DNA of 64,000 bases from an uncultured Elioraea sp. (GCA_937928775.1 CALFVI010000014.1:1-64000), one strand, 5' to 3'; shown: positions 40,363-53,298, counted from the stretch's first letter. Notes: generated by a model from the letters alone, not told the origin. Numbers and translations are program-made.

Positions 40363-41178
40363 ATGGCTCGTCTTCGTCTCGCCGCCCTGCTCTTGGTCGT
40401 GATCGCCCTCGCCGCCTGCAGCGGCCGCGAGAACCTCGACACTCTGCTCGGCCAGGAACGGCCGGTGGAAGACATCTACAACGACGCTGCCGATGCTCTT
40501 GAGGCCGGAGAGTATGCGCGCGCTGCTGCGTTGTTCGATGAGGTTGAGCGGCAACATCCCTATTCGTCCTGGGCAGTGACCGCCAAACTGATGGCCGCCT
40601 ATGCGCTCTATATGCGCAACCAATACACTGAGGCGATCGCTGCGCTTGACCGGTTCATTCGTCTGCATCCGGCGAACCCGAACATCGCCTATGCTCACTA
40701 CCTGCGTGCCCTTTGCTACTACGAGCAGATCGCCGACGTGACCCGCGACCAGCGGATCACGGAACAGGCCCTCGCTGCACTCACGGAAGTGGTGAACCGC
40801 TTCCCCGACACCCCCTACGCCCGCGACGCGCGGCTGAAGATCGACCTCGCCAGGGACCATCTTGCCGGCCACGAGATGATGATCGGCCGCTTCTACCAGC
40901 GCCAGAACCTGCATCTCGCCGCGCTCAACCGGTTCCGCCGGGTTGTTGAACAGTACCAGACGACGAACCACGTCGCCGAAGCGTTGCATCGGATGACGGA
41001 ATCCTACCTCGCTCTGGGCCTCGTTGAGGAAGCACGCCGGACGGCGGCCGTGCTCGGCCACAATTTCCCCGGCTCGCCCTGGTACCAGGACAGCTACGCC
41101 CTGCTCGTCCCCGGTGCCGAACCTGCCGAACCGCGTCGGCCCAGCATGCTCGCCCGCTGGTGGTCATCGGTCTTCTGA
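40363..41178 (+). CDS. bamD: BamD (ComL), outer-membrane assembly lipoprotein
   Basis: A 271-residue lipoprotein of the BAM complex. The signal peptide ends in the lipobox LAAC with Cys19. It then has five TPR-like repeats; ERPVEDIYNDAADALEAGEYARAAALFDEVERQHPYSSWA is the first and is typical of BamD. HYLRALCYYEQI and RDARLKIDLARDHLAGHEMMIGRFYQRQ are also conserved. With BamA it folds beta-barrel proteins into the outer membrane. The order lpxC-bamD-recN-ligA is common in alphaproteobacteria. Confidence 0.95.
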   Translation: MARLRLAALLLVVIALAACSGRENLDTLLGQERPVEDIYNDAADALEAGEYARAAALFDEVERQHPYSSWAVTAKLMAAYALYMRNQYTEAIAALDRFIRLHPANPNIAYAHYLRALCYYEQIADVTRDQRITEQALAALTEVVNRFPDTPYARDARLKIDLARDHLAGHEMMIGRFYQRQNLHLAALNRFRRVVEQYQTTNHVAEALHRMTESYLALGLVEEARRTAAVLGHNFPGSPWYQDSYALLVPGAEPAEPRRPSMLARWWSSVF

Positions 41179-41200
41179 GGGCTCGGCATCGCGTGCGCCG

Positions 41201-44940
<3,740 letters not shown>

Positions 44941-44955
44941 GGGGGGAGCACGGCC

Positions 44956-46272
44956 ATGCACCGTGACGCGACCGGCTACGCAGCAACCGGCGAGGAAGCT
45001 TCCATGGCCGCGCTCGATGCCTTCGCAGAGGACTTGCTCGGCTATCGCAGCGAGATCGGTCGTATCGTCACGGCAGCCGAAGCCGACCCGTCCTGCGCGC
45101 TTGCCAATGCCTGGGCGGCGGCCTTGTGGCTTCTCACCGAGACGCGCAAGGGGCATGCGCGGGCCGGCCGCTTCCTCGATCGCGCCGAAGCGGCAGCAGC
45201 GACCGAGCGGGAACAACTCGCTCTCGGTTCTATCCGCGCCTGGCACGCCGGTGACACGGCGACGGCACTCGCGCTTTGCGCTGAAAGTGCGATGCGTTTC
45301 CCGCGCGATCTCGTCGCGGTGAAGCTCGGCCAATACCACGCTCTGAACCGCGGCGATGCGCCCTCCTTGCTTCGCCTGCCTCTGCTCGCGGCGGCAGCGA
45401 ACGACGATGTGCCCTGGCTGCACGGTATGCTCGCCTTCGGCTACGAGGAGTGCCACCGGCTCGCCGAGGCAGAAGGCGAAGCACGGCGCGCGATCGAGCT
45501 TCGTCGCGACGAGGCTTGGGCGCACCATGCGCTCGCCCACGTGCTGCTCGCAGAGGACCGTGCAGAGGAGGGTATCGACTTCCTCGCCGCCGTCGCCGAC
45601 ACCTGGGAAGGGCGCAACCCCTTCATCGTCACCCACAACTGGTGGCATCAGACCCTGTTCCTGCTCGACCGGGACCGCACAGAGGAGGCGCTCGCCCTCT
45701 ACGACTCGCGTGTTTTCGCGCTCGAGCCCTCCTGGGGCCAGATCCAGGCTGGCGCGGTATCGTTGCTTCTCCGCCTCGAACTGCACGGGGTGGATGTCGG
45801 GGATCGCTGGCAGAAGCTTGCCCCGTATTTGGCGACCCCGGATCAGCGCCACATCGAGCCCTTCATCGACCTTCACCTGGTGCTCGGCCTTGCTCGTGCA
45901 GGACACGCCGAGACGGAAGCGGTGCTCGCCGGCATCGCAGACCGTGCGGCGAGTGCGCATGATGCCACGCGCACCGCGTGGGCCGAAGTGGCCTTGCCGG
46001 TCGCACGCGCGCTTGTCGCCTTCGCCCGCGGCGATCATCAGGGCTGCGTGCGCGATCTTTCGCCCGTGCTACCGCGCCTGCACGAAATCGGCGGCAGCCA
46101 CGCCCAGCGCGACCTCTTTGAGCAGATCCTGATCGCCTCTCTCTTGCGGGCGGGGCGGCTTGCACAGGCGCAGCGCATGCTTGCCCTTCGGCACGCGCTC
46201 AACCCGAGGGTGCCGATGACGCAACGCCTGCTGGCGCGCGTGCTCGCCGCTGCAGGCGTGCCGGAGGCCTGA
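44956..46272 (+). CDS. TTC38-family tetratricopeptide repeat protein
   Basis: A 438-residue all-helical protein resembling tetratricopeptide repeat protein 38. It has ALDAFAEDLLGYRSEIGRIV at the N-terminus, WLHGMLAFGYEECHRLAEAEGEARRAIELRRDEAWAHHALAHVL in the middle (clear TPR units), and FIVTHNWWHQTLFLLDRDRTEEALALYD, the most diagnostic block. The family is found in bacteria and animals but has no established molecular function. GGGAG precedes the ATG. It starts 15 nt after ligA and is probably carried on the same transcript. It is convergent with the aminopeptidase gene, with only 3 bp between stops. Confidence 0.85.
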   Translation: MHRDATGYAATGEEASMAALDAFAEDLLGYRSEIGRIVTAAEADPSCALANAWAAALWLLTETRKGHARAGRFLDRAEAAAATEREQLALGSIRAWHAGDTATALALCAESAMRFPRDLVAVKLGQYHALNRGDAPSLLRLPLLAAAANDDVPWLHGMLAFGYEECHRLAEAEGEARRAIELRRDEAWAHHALAHVLLAEDRAEEGIDFLAAVADTWEGRNPFIVTHNWWHQTLFLLDRDRTEEALALYDSRVFALEPSWGQIQAGAVSLLLRLELHGVDVGDRWQKLAPYLATPDQRHIEPFIDLHLVLGLARAGHAETEAVLAGIADRAASAHDATRTAWAEVALPVARALVAFARGDHQGCVRDLSPVLPRLHEIGGSHAQRDLFEQILIASLLRAGRLAQAQRMLALRHALNPRVPMTQRLLARVLAAAGVPEA

Positions 46273-46275
46273 CGC

Positions 46276-48066
46276 TCAGAGCGGCGCGCAGGCCTGCTCG
46301 AGCCAGGCGCGATCGAGCCGATCGAGAATGGGGCCGATTTCGGTGGCGACGCGCGCGTGATAGGCATCGAGCCAGGATCGTTCCGCCGGCGTGAGCAAGT
46401 CGTTCGCGATCAGGCGGCGATCGAAGGGGGCGAGCGTGAGCGTCTCGAAGCCGAGGAAAGGTTTTGTCGCGCTCTCGGTCTGCTCCTCGCGCACCATCAC
46501 CAGGTTCTCGAGCCTGATCCCCCAGCGGCCGGGCAGGTAGAAGCCCGGCTCGTCGGAGAGGATCATGCCGGGGGCGAGCGGAATGGGGCGGGCGGCACGC
46601 GACAGCCCCGTCGGGCCCTCGTGCACGCCGAGATACGACCCGACGCCGTGGCCCGTGCCGTGGTCGTAATCGAGCCCCGCCTCCCACAACGCGCGGCGGG
46701 CGAAGGCCTCGAGATGCGGCCCGGCGACACCTTTTGGCCAGCGCAATGTTGCGATCGCGATCAGGCCCTTCAGCACGCGCGTGTAACGGTCGCGCTGTTC
46801 GGCGATGTCCTCGCCCGGTTCGCCGATCAATACGGTGCGCGTCACATCCGTCGTGCCGTCGAGATACTGCCCACCGCTGTCGATCAGGTAGAGGTCGCCC
46901 CCGCTCAGCACCCTGTTGGTCGCCTCGGTCACCCGGTAATGGATGATGGCACCGTTCGGCCCGGCAGCGCTGATGGCAGGAAAACTCTCGCCACGAAAAC
47001 GGTCGCCCTCGGCGCGGAACGCGAGCAAGCGGCTTGCTGCCTCGAGTTCACTCACCGGTTCGACAGGCGCCGTGCGGTCGAGCCAGGCGAGGAAGCGGAT
47101 GAGGGCGACCGCGTCGCGGCGGTGTGCTGCGCGCGCGCCCGCCTGCTCCACGCTATTCTTGCATGCTTTGGCCAAAGCGACGGGGTCAGGTTCGGCGATG
47201 ATGGTCGCCCCCGACTCCGCGAGGCGCTGCGCAACCCGCGCCGGCGTCGTGCGCGGGTCGACCAGCACCGTCGCCCGTTCGGAGCCGAGTCGCTCAAGCG
47301 CTGGCGGGAAGGCAGAGCGAGGTTCAACCACGACCTCGTTGCCGAGGTGGGCGCGCGCTGCGGGATCGATACGGGAAGGGTCGAGAAACAGGGTGGCGCG
47401 CCCGTTCGCCTGCAGGAGGGCGTAGGCCAGCGGCACTGGGGTAAACGGCACGTCATCGGCGCGGATGTTGAACAGCCAGGCAATGCTGTCCGGCGCGGTG
47501 AGCACGGCGGCCTGGGCCCCGGCTCTGGCAAGCACGGCGCCGATGCGGGCTCGCTTCGCCGCAGCCTCCTCGCCCGAGAACTGGGCGGGATGAGGCTTCA
47601 CCGGAGAGGCAGGCGGAGGCGGGCGATCGGTCCACAGAGTGTCGATCGGATTCGGTTCGACCGCAACAAGCCGTCCCCCTGCTCGTTCGACCGCGCGGCG
47701 CAAGCGATCGACCGCCTCGCCCGAATGGAGCCACGGGTCGTAGCCGATAGCCTCGCCCGGGCGAACAGCGTCAGCGAGCCAGGCATCGGGCGGTTCGTCG
47801 ATGAGGTGGCGAAGATCGAAGAGGCCGAGGTCGACCTCGGCGCGCGCCTGGGTCTGGTAGCGCCCATCGGTGAAGAAGGCGGCACGCTCGCGCAGCACGA
47901 CAGCAAGGCCCGCCGAGCCCGTAAAACCCGTCAGCCAGCGTAGCCGCTCCGCACAGGGCGGGATGTATTCGCCGAGATGCTCGTCCGCGCGGGGGATGAG
48001 GAGGCCGTCAAGGCCCCGTTCGGCAAGAGCAGCGCGGAGGGCGGAAAGGCGATGTCTGTGCGTCAA
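46276..48066 (-). CDS. pepP: M24B aminopeptidase P (Xaa-Pro aminopeptidase)
   Basis: A 596-residue metallopeptidase that releases N-terminal residues preceding proline. Two creatinase-like N-terminal domains (to about residue 300) precede the pita-bread catalytic domain. Metal ligands are in order: Asp in DLYLIDSGGQY, Asp in GTTDVTRTVL, His in GTGHGVGSYLGVHE, Glu in LSDEPGFYLPG and Glu in RLENLVMV. The three-domain length matches the eukaryotic-like cytosolic aminopeptidase P group, larger than E. coli PepP. No ATG or GTG is available before the conserved start and an in-frame stop lies upstream, so TTG at 48066 is the likely initiator. Confidence 0.93.
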   Translation of the reverse strand: MTHRHRLSALRAALAERGLDGLLIPRADEHLGEYIPPCAERLRWLTGFTGSAGLAVVLRERAAFFTDGRYQTQARAEVDLGLFDLRHLIDEPPDAWLADAVRPGEAIGYDPWLHSGEAVDRLRRAVERAGGRLVAVEPNPIDTLWTDRPPPPASPVKPHPAQFSGEEAAAKRARIGAVLARAGAQAAVLTAPDSIAWLFNIRADDVPFTPVPLAYALLQANGRATLFLDPSRIDPAARAHLGNEVVVEPRSAFPPALERLGSERATVLVDPRTTPARVAQRLAESGATIIAEPDPVALAKACKNSVEQAGARAAHRRDAVALIRFLAWLDRTAPVEPVSELEAASRLLAFRAEGDRFRGESFPAISAAGPNGAIIHYRVTEATNRVLSGGDLYLIDSGGQYLDGTTDVTRTVLIGEPGEDIAEQRDRYTRVLKGLIAIATLRWPKGVAGPHLEAFARRALWEAGLDYDHGTGHGVGSYLGVHEGPTGLSRAARPIPLAPGMILSDEPGFYLPGRWGIRLENLVMVREEQTESATKPFLGFETLTLAPFDRRLIANDLLTPAERSWLDAYHARVATEIGPILDRLDRAWLEQACAPL

Positions 48067-48142
48067 CTTTGTGACATGGCTCCCTGCTTAGGCATTCCAA
48101 AATCGCATGGCGGACCTGGAATGTTCTCGCATTTTCCACAGT

Positions 48143-48163
48143 CTGCAAAAGACTATTTTGCAG
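48143..48163 (+). promoter_or_regulatory. Perfect inverted repeat in leader of DUF1127 gene
   Basis: CTGCAAAA (48143-48150) and TTTTGCAG (48156-48163) pair perfectly around GACTA. It could be an operator or an RNA hairpin. It is 80 bp upstream of the DUF1127 gene and also in the upstream region of the divergent pepP. Confidence 0.5.
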
Positions 48164-48185
48164 GTGCGAAGAGGTGGGCCGCAGC

Positions 48186-48205
48186 CCGCCGGCACGAGCC
48201 GGCGG
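48186..48205 (+). promoter_or_regulatory. Second hairpin in leader of DUF1127 gene
   Basis: CCGCCGGC (48186-48193), loop ACGA, GCCGGCGG (48198-48205): an 8-bp GC stem just upstream of the AAGGA ribosome-binding site (48230). Together with the preceding repeat it gives the mRNA leader two stable stems. Confidence 0.45.
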
Positions 48206-48243
48206 CCGAGAGCGTCCCGCCCAACGAGCAAGGATGCTGAACG

Positions 48244-48636
48244 ATGGATGCCCGCATGCCAAGGGAAGAGGTCGAGTTCTTCCCCACCCTCACGCCATCG
48301 CGCCGTGCGATGGATCTCGAGGAGATCAGGCTGGCCGCCATCCGCGCCCGCGACGAGGCGATCGGCCGCGCCATCGCCTCCGCCGCGCGCTGGCTGTGGA
48401 ACGCGCTGCGCGGGGCGGTGACCTTCCTCGCCACCTACCCGCGCCGCCGCGCGCTCTACGAGCAGCTCAACGCGATGTCGGACCGCGAGCTGCGCGACAT
48501 CGGGCTGACCCGCGGCGACTTGGCGCGGGTGTTCGACCCCGATTTCGCCACGCCGCAGCCCGCTGCCGCCCCTGAAGAGCCCATCAACACGCCGCAACCG
48601 GCGAACAGCAACGTCGCGGCTGCGCGCGCGGCCTGA
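48244..48636 (+). CDS. DUF1127-domain protein
   Basis: A 130-residue protein. The DUF1127 core RRRALYEQLNAMSDRELRDIGLTRGDLARVFD is at about 70-101. It is preceded by a helix with ARWLWNALRGAVTFLATYPRR, and followed by a Pro/Ala/Asn tail. DUF1127 proteins are small, Arg-rich and abundant in alphaproteobacteria; some bind RNA or affect sRNA turnover, phosphate uptake and motility, but most are uncharacterised. AAGGA nine bases upstream supports the start. The ~160-nt leader has two hairpins. The N-terminal 60 residues are longer than in the minimal ~50-residue members. Confidence 0.85.
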   Translation: MDARMPREEVEFFPTLTPSRRAMDLEEIRLAAIRARDEAIGRAIASAARWLWNALRGAVTFLATYPRRRALYEQLNAMSDRELRDIGLTRGDLARVFDPDFATPQPAAAPEEPINTPQPANSNVAAARAA

Positions 48637-48692
48637 CGGGGCGGCCTTCTCCAACAGACTCGCGCAGGGCGGCGTCGACATCGGCGCCGCCC

Positions 48693-49565
48693 TCAGCGTT
48701 TGATCAGCACCAGCGTCGTCCAGGTCTCGACCTCGTACCGCCGCAGCAGCGCGAACCCGTGCCGTCGATGCGCGGTGAGAACCATCGGCGCCTGGGCGGG
48801 ATGGAACCCCGAAAGGATGAGCCGCCCGCCGCGGGCAAGGCGGCGCGAGGCCTCGCGTGCCATGGCGCAGAGTGGGCGGGCGAAGATATTGGCCAAAGCC
48901 AAGGCATAAGGTGCGCGGCGGCGGATCGCCGGCGCCCGCCAACCGTCGCCGCGCACGACGCGCACGAAGCGGGCAAGCCCATTCGCCTTCGCGTTCTGCG
49001 CTGCGGTGTGCGCCGCCAGGGGATCGCAGTCGACGCCAACCACCTGCACATACCAGAGTTTGGCGGCCGCCAGCGCGAGCACGCCCGACCCCGTGCCGAT
49101 GTCGGCGACGGGCCCGGCAGGACGCCGAAGCCGTTCAAGCGCGATCAGACACCCGCGCGTCGTTGCATGCTCGCCCGAACCGAAGGCCAGGCCGGCGTCG
49201 ATGGTGAGCGCAAGCCGGCCGGGGCTTGCCGCGTGCGCCGCGTGCGTGCCGCGGATGAGGAACCGCCGCCCAATCGGCAGAGGGGGAAAGGAAGCGAGGC
49301 TGCGCGCGAGCCAGCCTTCCCCCTCCACCTCGCCCTCGGCGACATCGGGCGGCGCGACACCAGCTGCGGCCGCGGCGAGGGCAAGTGCCGCGTCAAGGTC
49401 GACACGTCGCGTCGGGTCGCACAACAGCCCAGACACCGTCCAGGTCGCGCAGCTCTCATCCTCGCGCACGAACGCGACACTGTCGCACACACTCTCAAAG
49501 GCAGCGACGAAGACGGGCACCGCCGCCTCCGGCACGCGCACGGAGAACAGGGCGAGGAATTTCAT
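48693..49565 (-). CDS. prmA: PrmA, ribosomal protein L11 methyltransferase
   Basis: A 290-residue SAM-dependent methyltransferase that trimethylates L11. The N-terminal domain is about 95 residues. GLAFGSGEHATTRGCLIALERL is the family signature, followed by VADIGTGSGVLALAAAKL (SAM loop), VGVDCDPLAAHTAAQN and ALANIFARPL, in place of the usual NI(L)A block. The C-terminal LSGFHPAQAPMVLTAHRRHGF is typical. It overlaps the upstream uvrD gene by ATGA. Confidence 0.93.
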   Translation of the reverse strand: MKFLALFSVRVPEAAVPVFVAAFESVCDSVAFVREDESCATWTVSGLLCDPTRRVDLDAALALAAAAAGVAPPDVAEGEVEGEGWLARSLASFPPLPIGRRFLIRGTHAAHAASPGRLALTIDAGLAFGSGEHATTRGCLIALERLRRPAGPVADIGTGSGVLALAAAKLWYVQVVGVDCDPLAAHTAAQNAKANGLARFVRVVRGDGWRAPAIRRRAPYALALANIFARPLCAMAREASRRLARGGRLILSGFHPAQAPMVLTAHRRHGFALLRRYEVETWTTLVLIKR

Positions 49566-51781
49566 GCGCGGCGAACGAAGCGATCGAGCACGCGCTTCAC
49601 CCCGGTGCCGAAGGCGATGTCGAGACGATCCTCCTCCACCGCCCGAACCGTTCCGTAGCCGAATTTCTCATGGAAGACGCGGTCCCCGGGCGCATAGCGC
49701 TCCGCGGTCGGCGGCCGTTCCGCTACCTCCCACGCACCTACCTCGACCACGCGCCCGCGCCCTGCCCCGCCGAAGGCAACCGCCGGAAAGACGGATGACG
49801 CCGAATCAAATCTCCGCTGCGCGACAAGCGGCGTCGTCACCCGGCGCAGCTGCGCTTCCGGCAGTTCGTCGAGGAAACGCGACGGGATGGCGGACTGCCA
49901 GGCGTTGTACACTCGTCTGTTCGCCACCCAGGAGATGATGGCGCGACGGCGCGCGCGCGTAAGCCCCACATACGCAAGGCGCCGTTCCTCCTCCAGCGCC
50001 TTCGCCCCACCATCGTCGAGCGCGCGCTGGTTCGGGAACAGCCCTTCCTCCCAACCGGGCAGGAACACGGTGTCGAACTCAAGCCCCTTTGCCGCATGCA
50101 GGGTCATCAAGTTCACCCGATCGCCCTCTGCCGCCTCGTCGTTCTCGGTGACAAGCGCGACATGTTCGAGGAACCCTGGCAGCGTTTCGAACTCAGAAAG
50201 CGCGCGAACGAGCTCACGCAGGTTTTCGAGACGGCCGGGCGAATCGGGCGAAGCGTCCTTGCGCCACATCTCGGTGTAGCCGGATTCGTCGAGCATGGCG
50301 GCAACCGTTGCGGCATGCCCTTCGCGTGAGAGCATGGCCCGCCAGCGATCGAGATCGTTCAGAAACTGCGCGAGCGCAGCGCGGGGTTTGCCCTTCAGGG
50401 CATCGGAACGGACAAGATCGGCAGCAGCGCGCGCAAGCGGAACGCGATCAGCGCGCGCCCGTTCATGCATCGCTCTGAGCGCTGCCTCGCCCAAGCCCCG
50501 TTTCGGCACGTTGACGACGCGCTCGAAAGCGAGATCGTCTGCCGGCTGGACGAGAAGCCGCATGTAGGCGAGCGCATCGCGGATCTCCTGCCGTTCGTAG
50601 AAGCGAAGCCCACCGACGATCCGGTAGGGCAAGCCGAGCACGATCAGGCGCTCCTCGAAGGCCCGGGTCTGGAAACCGGCGCGCACCAGGATGGCGATCT
50701 CGGCGAGAGCGTGGCCCTCGGCGCGGAGTGCCTCGATGCGTGCGCCGACCATGCGCGCCTCCTCCTCCGAATCCCACAGCGCGTGCACCTCCACGGGCTC
50801 TCCCGCCTCGGCACCCTTGCCAGCGGCGCGCAGAGTCTTGCCGAGCCGGCCTTCGTTGTGGGCGATAAGGGAGGAGGCAGCGGCGAGGATGGGTTCCGTC
50901 GAACGGTAGTTGCGCTCGAGCCGCACCACCTTGGCACCGGGAAAGTCGCGCTCAAAACGGAGGATGTTCTCGATCTCCGCCCCGCGCCAGGAATAGATCG
51001 ACTGATCGTCGTCGCCGACACAGCAGATGTTGCGATGGGCTTGCGCGAGCAGCCTGAGCCAGAGGTACTGCACCAGGTTCGTGTCCTGATACTCGTCGAC
51101 CATGATCCAGCGGAAGCGCCGATGCGCCTCGGCAAGCACCTCGGGGTCGCGACGCATCAGTTCGACCACGTGCAGCATCAGGTCGCCGAAATCGACCGCG
51201 TTCAAGGCCTTCAGCCGTGCCTGCCAGGCGGCGTAGAGGGCGCGCGCCCGCCCATCGGCCAGGCCGCGATCGTCTTCGGCCGAGACGGCGTCGGGCACGA
51301 GGCCGCGATCCTTCCAGCGCTGGATTTCCGCCAACAGCTGTGCAGGCGGGCATCGTTTCGTGTCGACGCGCTCGGCCTCCATCACCTGCTTGAGCAGCCG
51401 GAGCTGGTCGTCGGTGTCGAGGATGGTGAAGGATGGGGTGAGGCCGACGCGCTCGGCATAGCGTCGCAGGAGGCGGGCGCAGAGGGTATGGAAGGTGCCG
51501 AGCCAGAGCCCCTCCACGGGGCGGCCGATCAGCGCGGCGATTCGCTCGCGCATCTCGCGCGCCGCCTTGTTGGTGAAGGTGACGGCAAGCACCTGGCCCG
51601 GCGCGGCACGGCCGGTGAGCAGCAGGTGGGCGAAGCGCGTGGTGAGCACGCGCGTCTTGCCCGTGCCCGCCCCTGCCAGCACGAGCAGGGGGCCGTCGAG
51701 CGTTTCCACTGCCTCGCGCTGTTCCGGGTTTAGCCGCGCGAGGTAGTCGTAGGGCTCAGGGGTCGCCGCTCGAGCCGTCAT
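49562..51781 (-). CDS. uvrD: UvrD/PcrA-type ATP-dependent DNA helicase II
   Basis: A 739-residue SF1A 3'-5' helicase for nucleotide-excision and mismatch repair. LNPEQREAVETLDGPLLVLAGAGTGKTRVL gives the Q motif and Walker A (36-43). VDEYQDTN is Walker B, CVGDDDQSIYSWRGAEIENIL motif III, LERNYRSTEPIL motif IV, NLMTLHAAKGLEFDTVFLPGWEEGLFPNQRAL motif V, and EEERRLAYVGLTRARRRAII motif VI. The C-terminal YAPGDRVFHEKFGYGTV tail is the Tudor-like RNA-polymerase-binding region of PcrA/UvrD. All motifs are intact. Confidence 0.97.
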   Translation of the reverse strand: MTARAATPEPYDYLARLNPEQREAVETLDGPLLVLAGAGTGKTRVLTTRFAHLLLTGRAAPGQVLAVTFTNKAAREMRERIAALIGRPVEGLWLGTFHTLCARLLRRYAERVGLTPSFTILDTDDQLRLLKQVMEAERVDTKRCPPAQLLAEIQRWKDRGLVPDAVSAEDDRGLADGRARALYAAWQARLKALNAVDFGDLMLHVVELMRRDPEVLAEAHRRFRWIMVDEYQDTNLVQYLWLRLLAQAHRNICCVGDDDQSIYSWRGAEIENILRFERDFPGAKVVRLERNYRSTEPILAAASSLIAHNEGRLGKTLRAAGKGAEAGEPVEVHALWDSEEEARMVGARIEALRAEGHALAEIAILVRAGFQTRAFEERLIVLGLPYRIVGGLRFYERQEIRDALAYMRLLVQPADDLAFERVVNVPKRGLGEAALRAMHERARADRVPLARAAADLVRSDALKGKPRAALAQFLNDLDRWRAMLSREGHAATVAAMLDESGYTEMWRKDASPDSPGRLENLRELVRALSEFETLPGFLEHVALVTENDEAAEGDRVNLMTLHAAKGLEFDTVFLPGWEEGLFPNQRALDDGGAKALEEERRLAYVGLTRARRRAIISWVANRRVYNAWQSAIPSRFLDELPEAQLRRVTTPLVAQRRFDSASSVFPAVAFGGAGRGRVVEVGAWEVAERPPTAERYAPGDRVFHEKFGYGTVRAVEEDRLDIAFGTGVKRVLDRFVRRA

Positions 51782-51828
51782 GTCTGCACTCTGCCGCGAC
51801 GGCGCCTCGCGCGACAGATACGGACGCG

Positions 51829-52323
51829 TTACTGACAGACCCCGACCGAACCTTCGGCGCAGGTGCGTTCGCCGTCGATCCAGCGTGCGCCGCCGAGTTC
51901 CGCCCCGTTCAGATCGACCCCAGCGAGGTTGGCCCCGGTCAGGTCCGCTCCGCGCAGATCGGCGCGGAAGAAGCGTGCCCGCCTGAGGTCGGCCTCGCGC
52001 AGGATCGCGCCGCGCAGGTCGGCGCGGGTGAAATCGGCGCTGCGGAGCGTCGCGCGAGAGAGATCGGCCTCGCGCAGGTTGGCGGAGACGAAGCGTGCAT
52101 CTGCCCCATCGACCTCGACAAGCTTGGCGCGCGCAAGTTCGGCCCGTTGCAGCGAGGCGTCGCGCAGAACGGCGCCCGTGAGGTCAGCGCCGCTGAAGTC
52201 GCGCCGATCGAGAAGGCAGCGTCGCCAGTCCACACCGGGTGCGGCGGGATCCGAACAGGACGCGAAGGCTGGCGCGGCGCCGGCGACGAGCAGCGCCGCG
52301 ACGAGGGCGGGTAGCGCGGGCAT
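51829..52323 (-). CDS. Exported pentapeptide-repeat protein
   Basis: A 164-residue protein. A signal peptide (residues 1-22, ending AFA) is followed by C-S-D, so it may be exported or a non-canonical lipoprotein. From about residue 42 it has some twenty tandem A(D/N)LXX pentapeptides (for example GADLTGAVLRDASL, RADLRGAILREADL, GADLTGANLAGVDL), forming a right-handed quadrilateral beta helix. Two Cys flank the repeat and probably pair in the periplasm. The start at 52323 is chosen for the signal peptide. Function is unknown; DNA-mimic roles known for cytosolic members would not apply to an exported one. Confidence 0.85.
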   Translation of the reverse strand: MPALPALVAALLVAGAAPAFASCSDPAAPGVDWRRCLLDRRDFSGADLTGAVLRDASLQRAELARAKLVEVDGADARFVSANLREADLSRATLRSADFTRADLRGAILREADLRRARFFRADLRGADLTGANLAGVDLNGAELGGARWIDGERTCAEGSVGVCQ

Positions 52324-52371
52324 GGGCGGGCATATAGAACAGGGGCTTGGTTCCGCAAAGGCCCGAACGCC

Positions 52372-53298
52372 TTGCTTCTCCGCCGAATCCTTGAGGCCTG
52401 CGCCTGGCACGGCTCTGCGCTGCTCGGGGCTTCGATCTTCCTCGGCCTATTCGCCCCGCCGCTCGCGCGCGCAATGCGGTTCGTCATCACGCCGACGGTG
52501 GTGGGGCTGATGACTCTGGTGCTGCTGCGCGTCGACTTCGCCGCCGTGTTCGGCTACTTGCGCCGGCCTGCGCTCGTGTTGTGGCTCGTGTTGTGGCTGA
52601 TGGTGGGCGCTCCCCTGCTCACCTGGGCCATGGTTCGGCAAGCTCGCTTCGACGGCGCGCTTGCCGAGGCGGTGGTGATCATGGCGACGGGGTGTGCCGC
52701 AACCTCTGCCCCCGCCTTCGCCCGGCTGGTTGGGCTCGATCCGCAGCTCTCCCTGGTCGCCTCTGTCCTGTCCACCCTCATGGTGCCGTTTACCGCGCCA
52801 CCGCTTGCCTTGGGCCTGGTCGGCGTCGCCCTGCCGCTGACCATCGGCGGCTTGTCGGCACGGCTTGTCCTGGTCGTCGGCCTGCCGCTGCTGCTCAGCC
52901 TCGCCATTCGCCGTTTCGCCGGTGAGCAGCGGCTCAGACCGTGGGGACGGGCGATCGACGGCGCCGCGGTTCTGCTGGTCGCGCTCTACGGGGTTGGGGT
53001 GATGGACGGGATTCTCGCCGGCTTTCTCGAACGTCCGCGGTTTATGGCTCTGGCGCTGGCTTTGGCCTTCCTCGCCAACTACGGGCTGAACGCGGCGACC
53101 GCCCTCGCCTTCCTCCCCTTCGGACGCAGGATCGCGCTGGCGACCGGGCTTTTGTCCGGCAATCGCAACATGGCGCTGTATCTTGCTGTGCTGCCGCCCG
53201 AGACCGGGTTCGACATCCTTGCCTTCTTCGCGCTGTGCCAGTTTCCCTTGTTTCTCAGCCCCTTCCTGCTCAAGCCCCTCTACCGCCGGCTGGTTTGA
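52372..53298 (+). CDS. BASS-family-like transporter (bile acid:sodium symporter fold)
   Basis: A 308-residue integral membrane protein with about ten hydrophobic segments. IMATGCAATSAPAFARLVGLDPQLSLVASVLSTLMVPFTAPPLAL resembles the SBF crossover region and the repeat FGRRIALATGLLSGNRNMALYLAVLPPETG the second half, where polar residues at broken helices bind Na+ and substrate. A related arsenite/auxin-carrier fold cannot be ruled out. The substrate is unknown. The start is TTG at 52372, with no ATG near; initiation slightly downstream is possible. It is divergent from the pentapeptide-repeat gene (48 bp apart). Confidence 0.7.
   Translation: MLLRRILEACAWHGSALLGASIFLGLFAPPLARAMRFVITPTVVGLMTLVLLRVDFAAVFGYLRRPALVLWLVLWLMVGAPLLTWAMVRQARFDGALAEAVVIMATGCAATSAPAFARLVGLDPQLSLVASVLSTLMVPFTAPPLALGLVGVALPLTIGGLSARLVLVVGLPLLLSLAIRRFAGEQRLRPWGRAIDGAAVLLVALYGVGVMDGILAGFLERPRFMALALALAFLANYGLNAATALAFLPFGRRIALATGLLSGNRNMALYLAVLPPETGFDILAFFALCQFPLFLSPFLLKPLYRRLV

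Noticed and set aside
48120..48140. LexA-like GTTC...TTC pattern upstream of the DUF1127 gene
   Set aside because: The second half-site is not GTTC at seven bases, so it does not meet the alphaproteobacterial SOS box.
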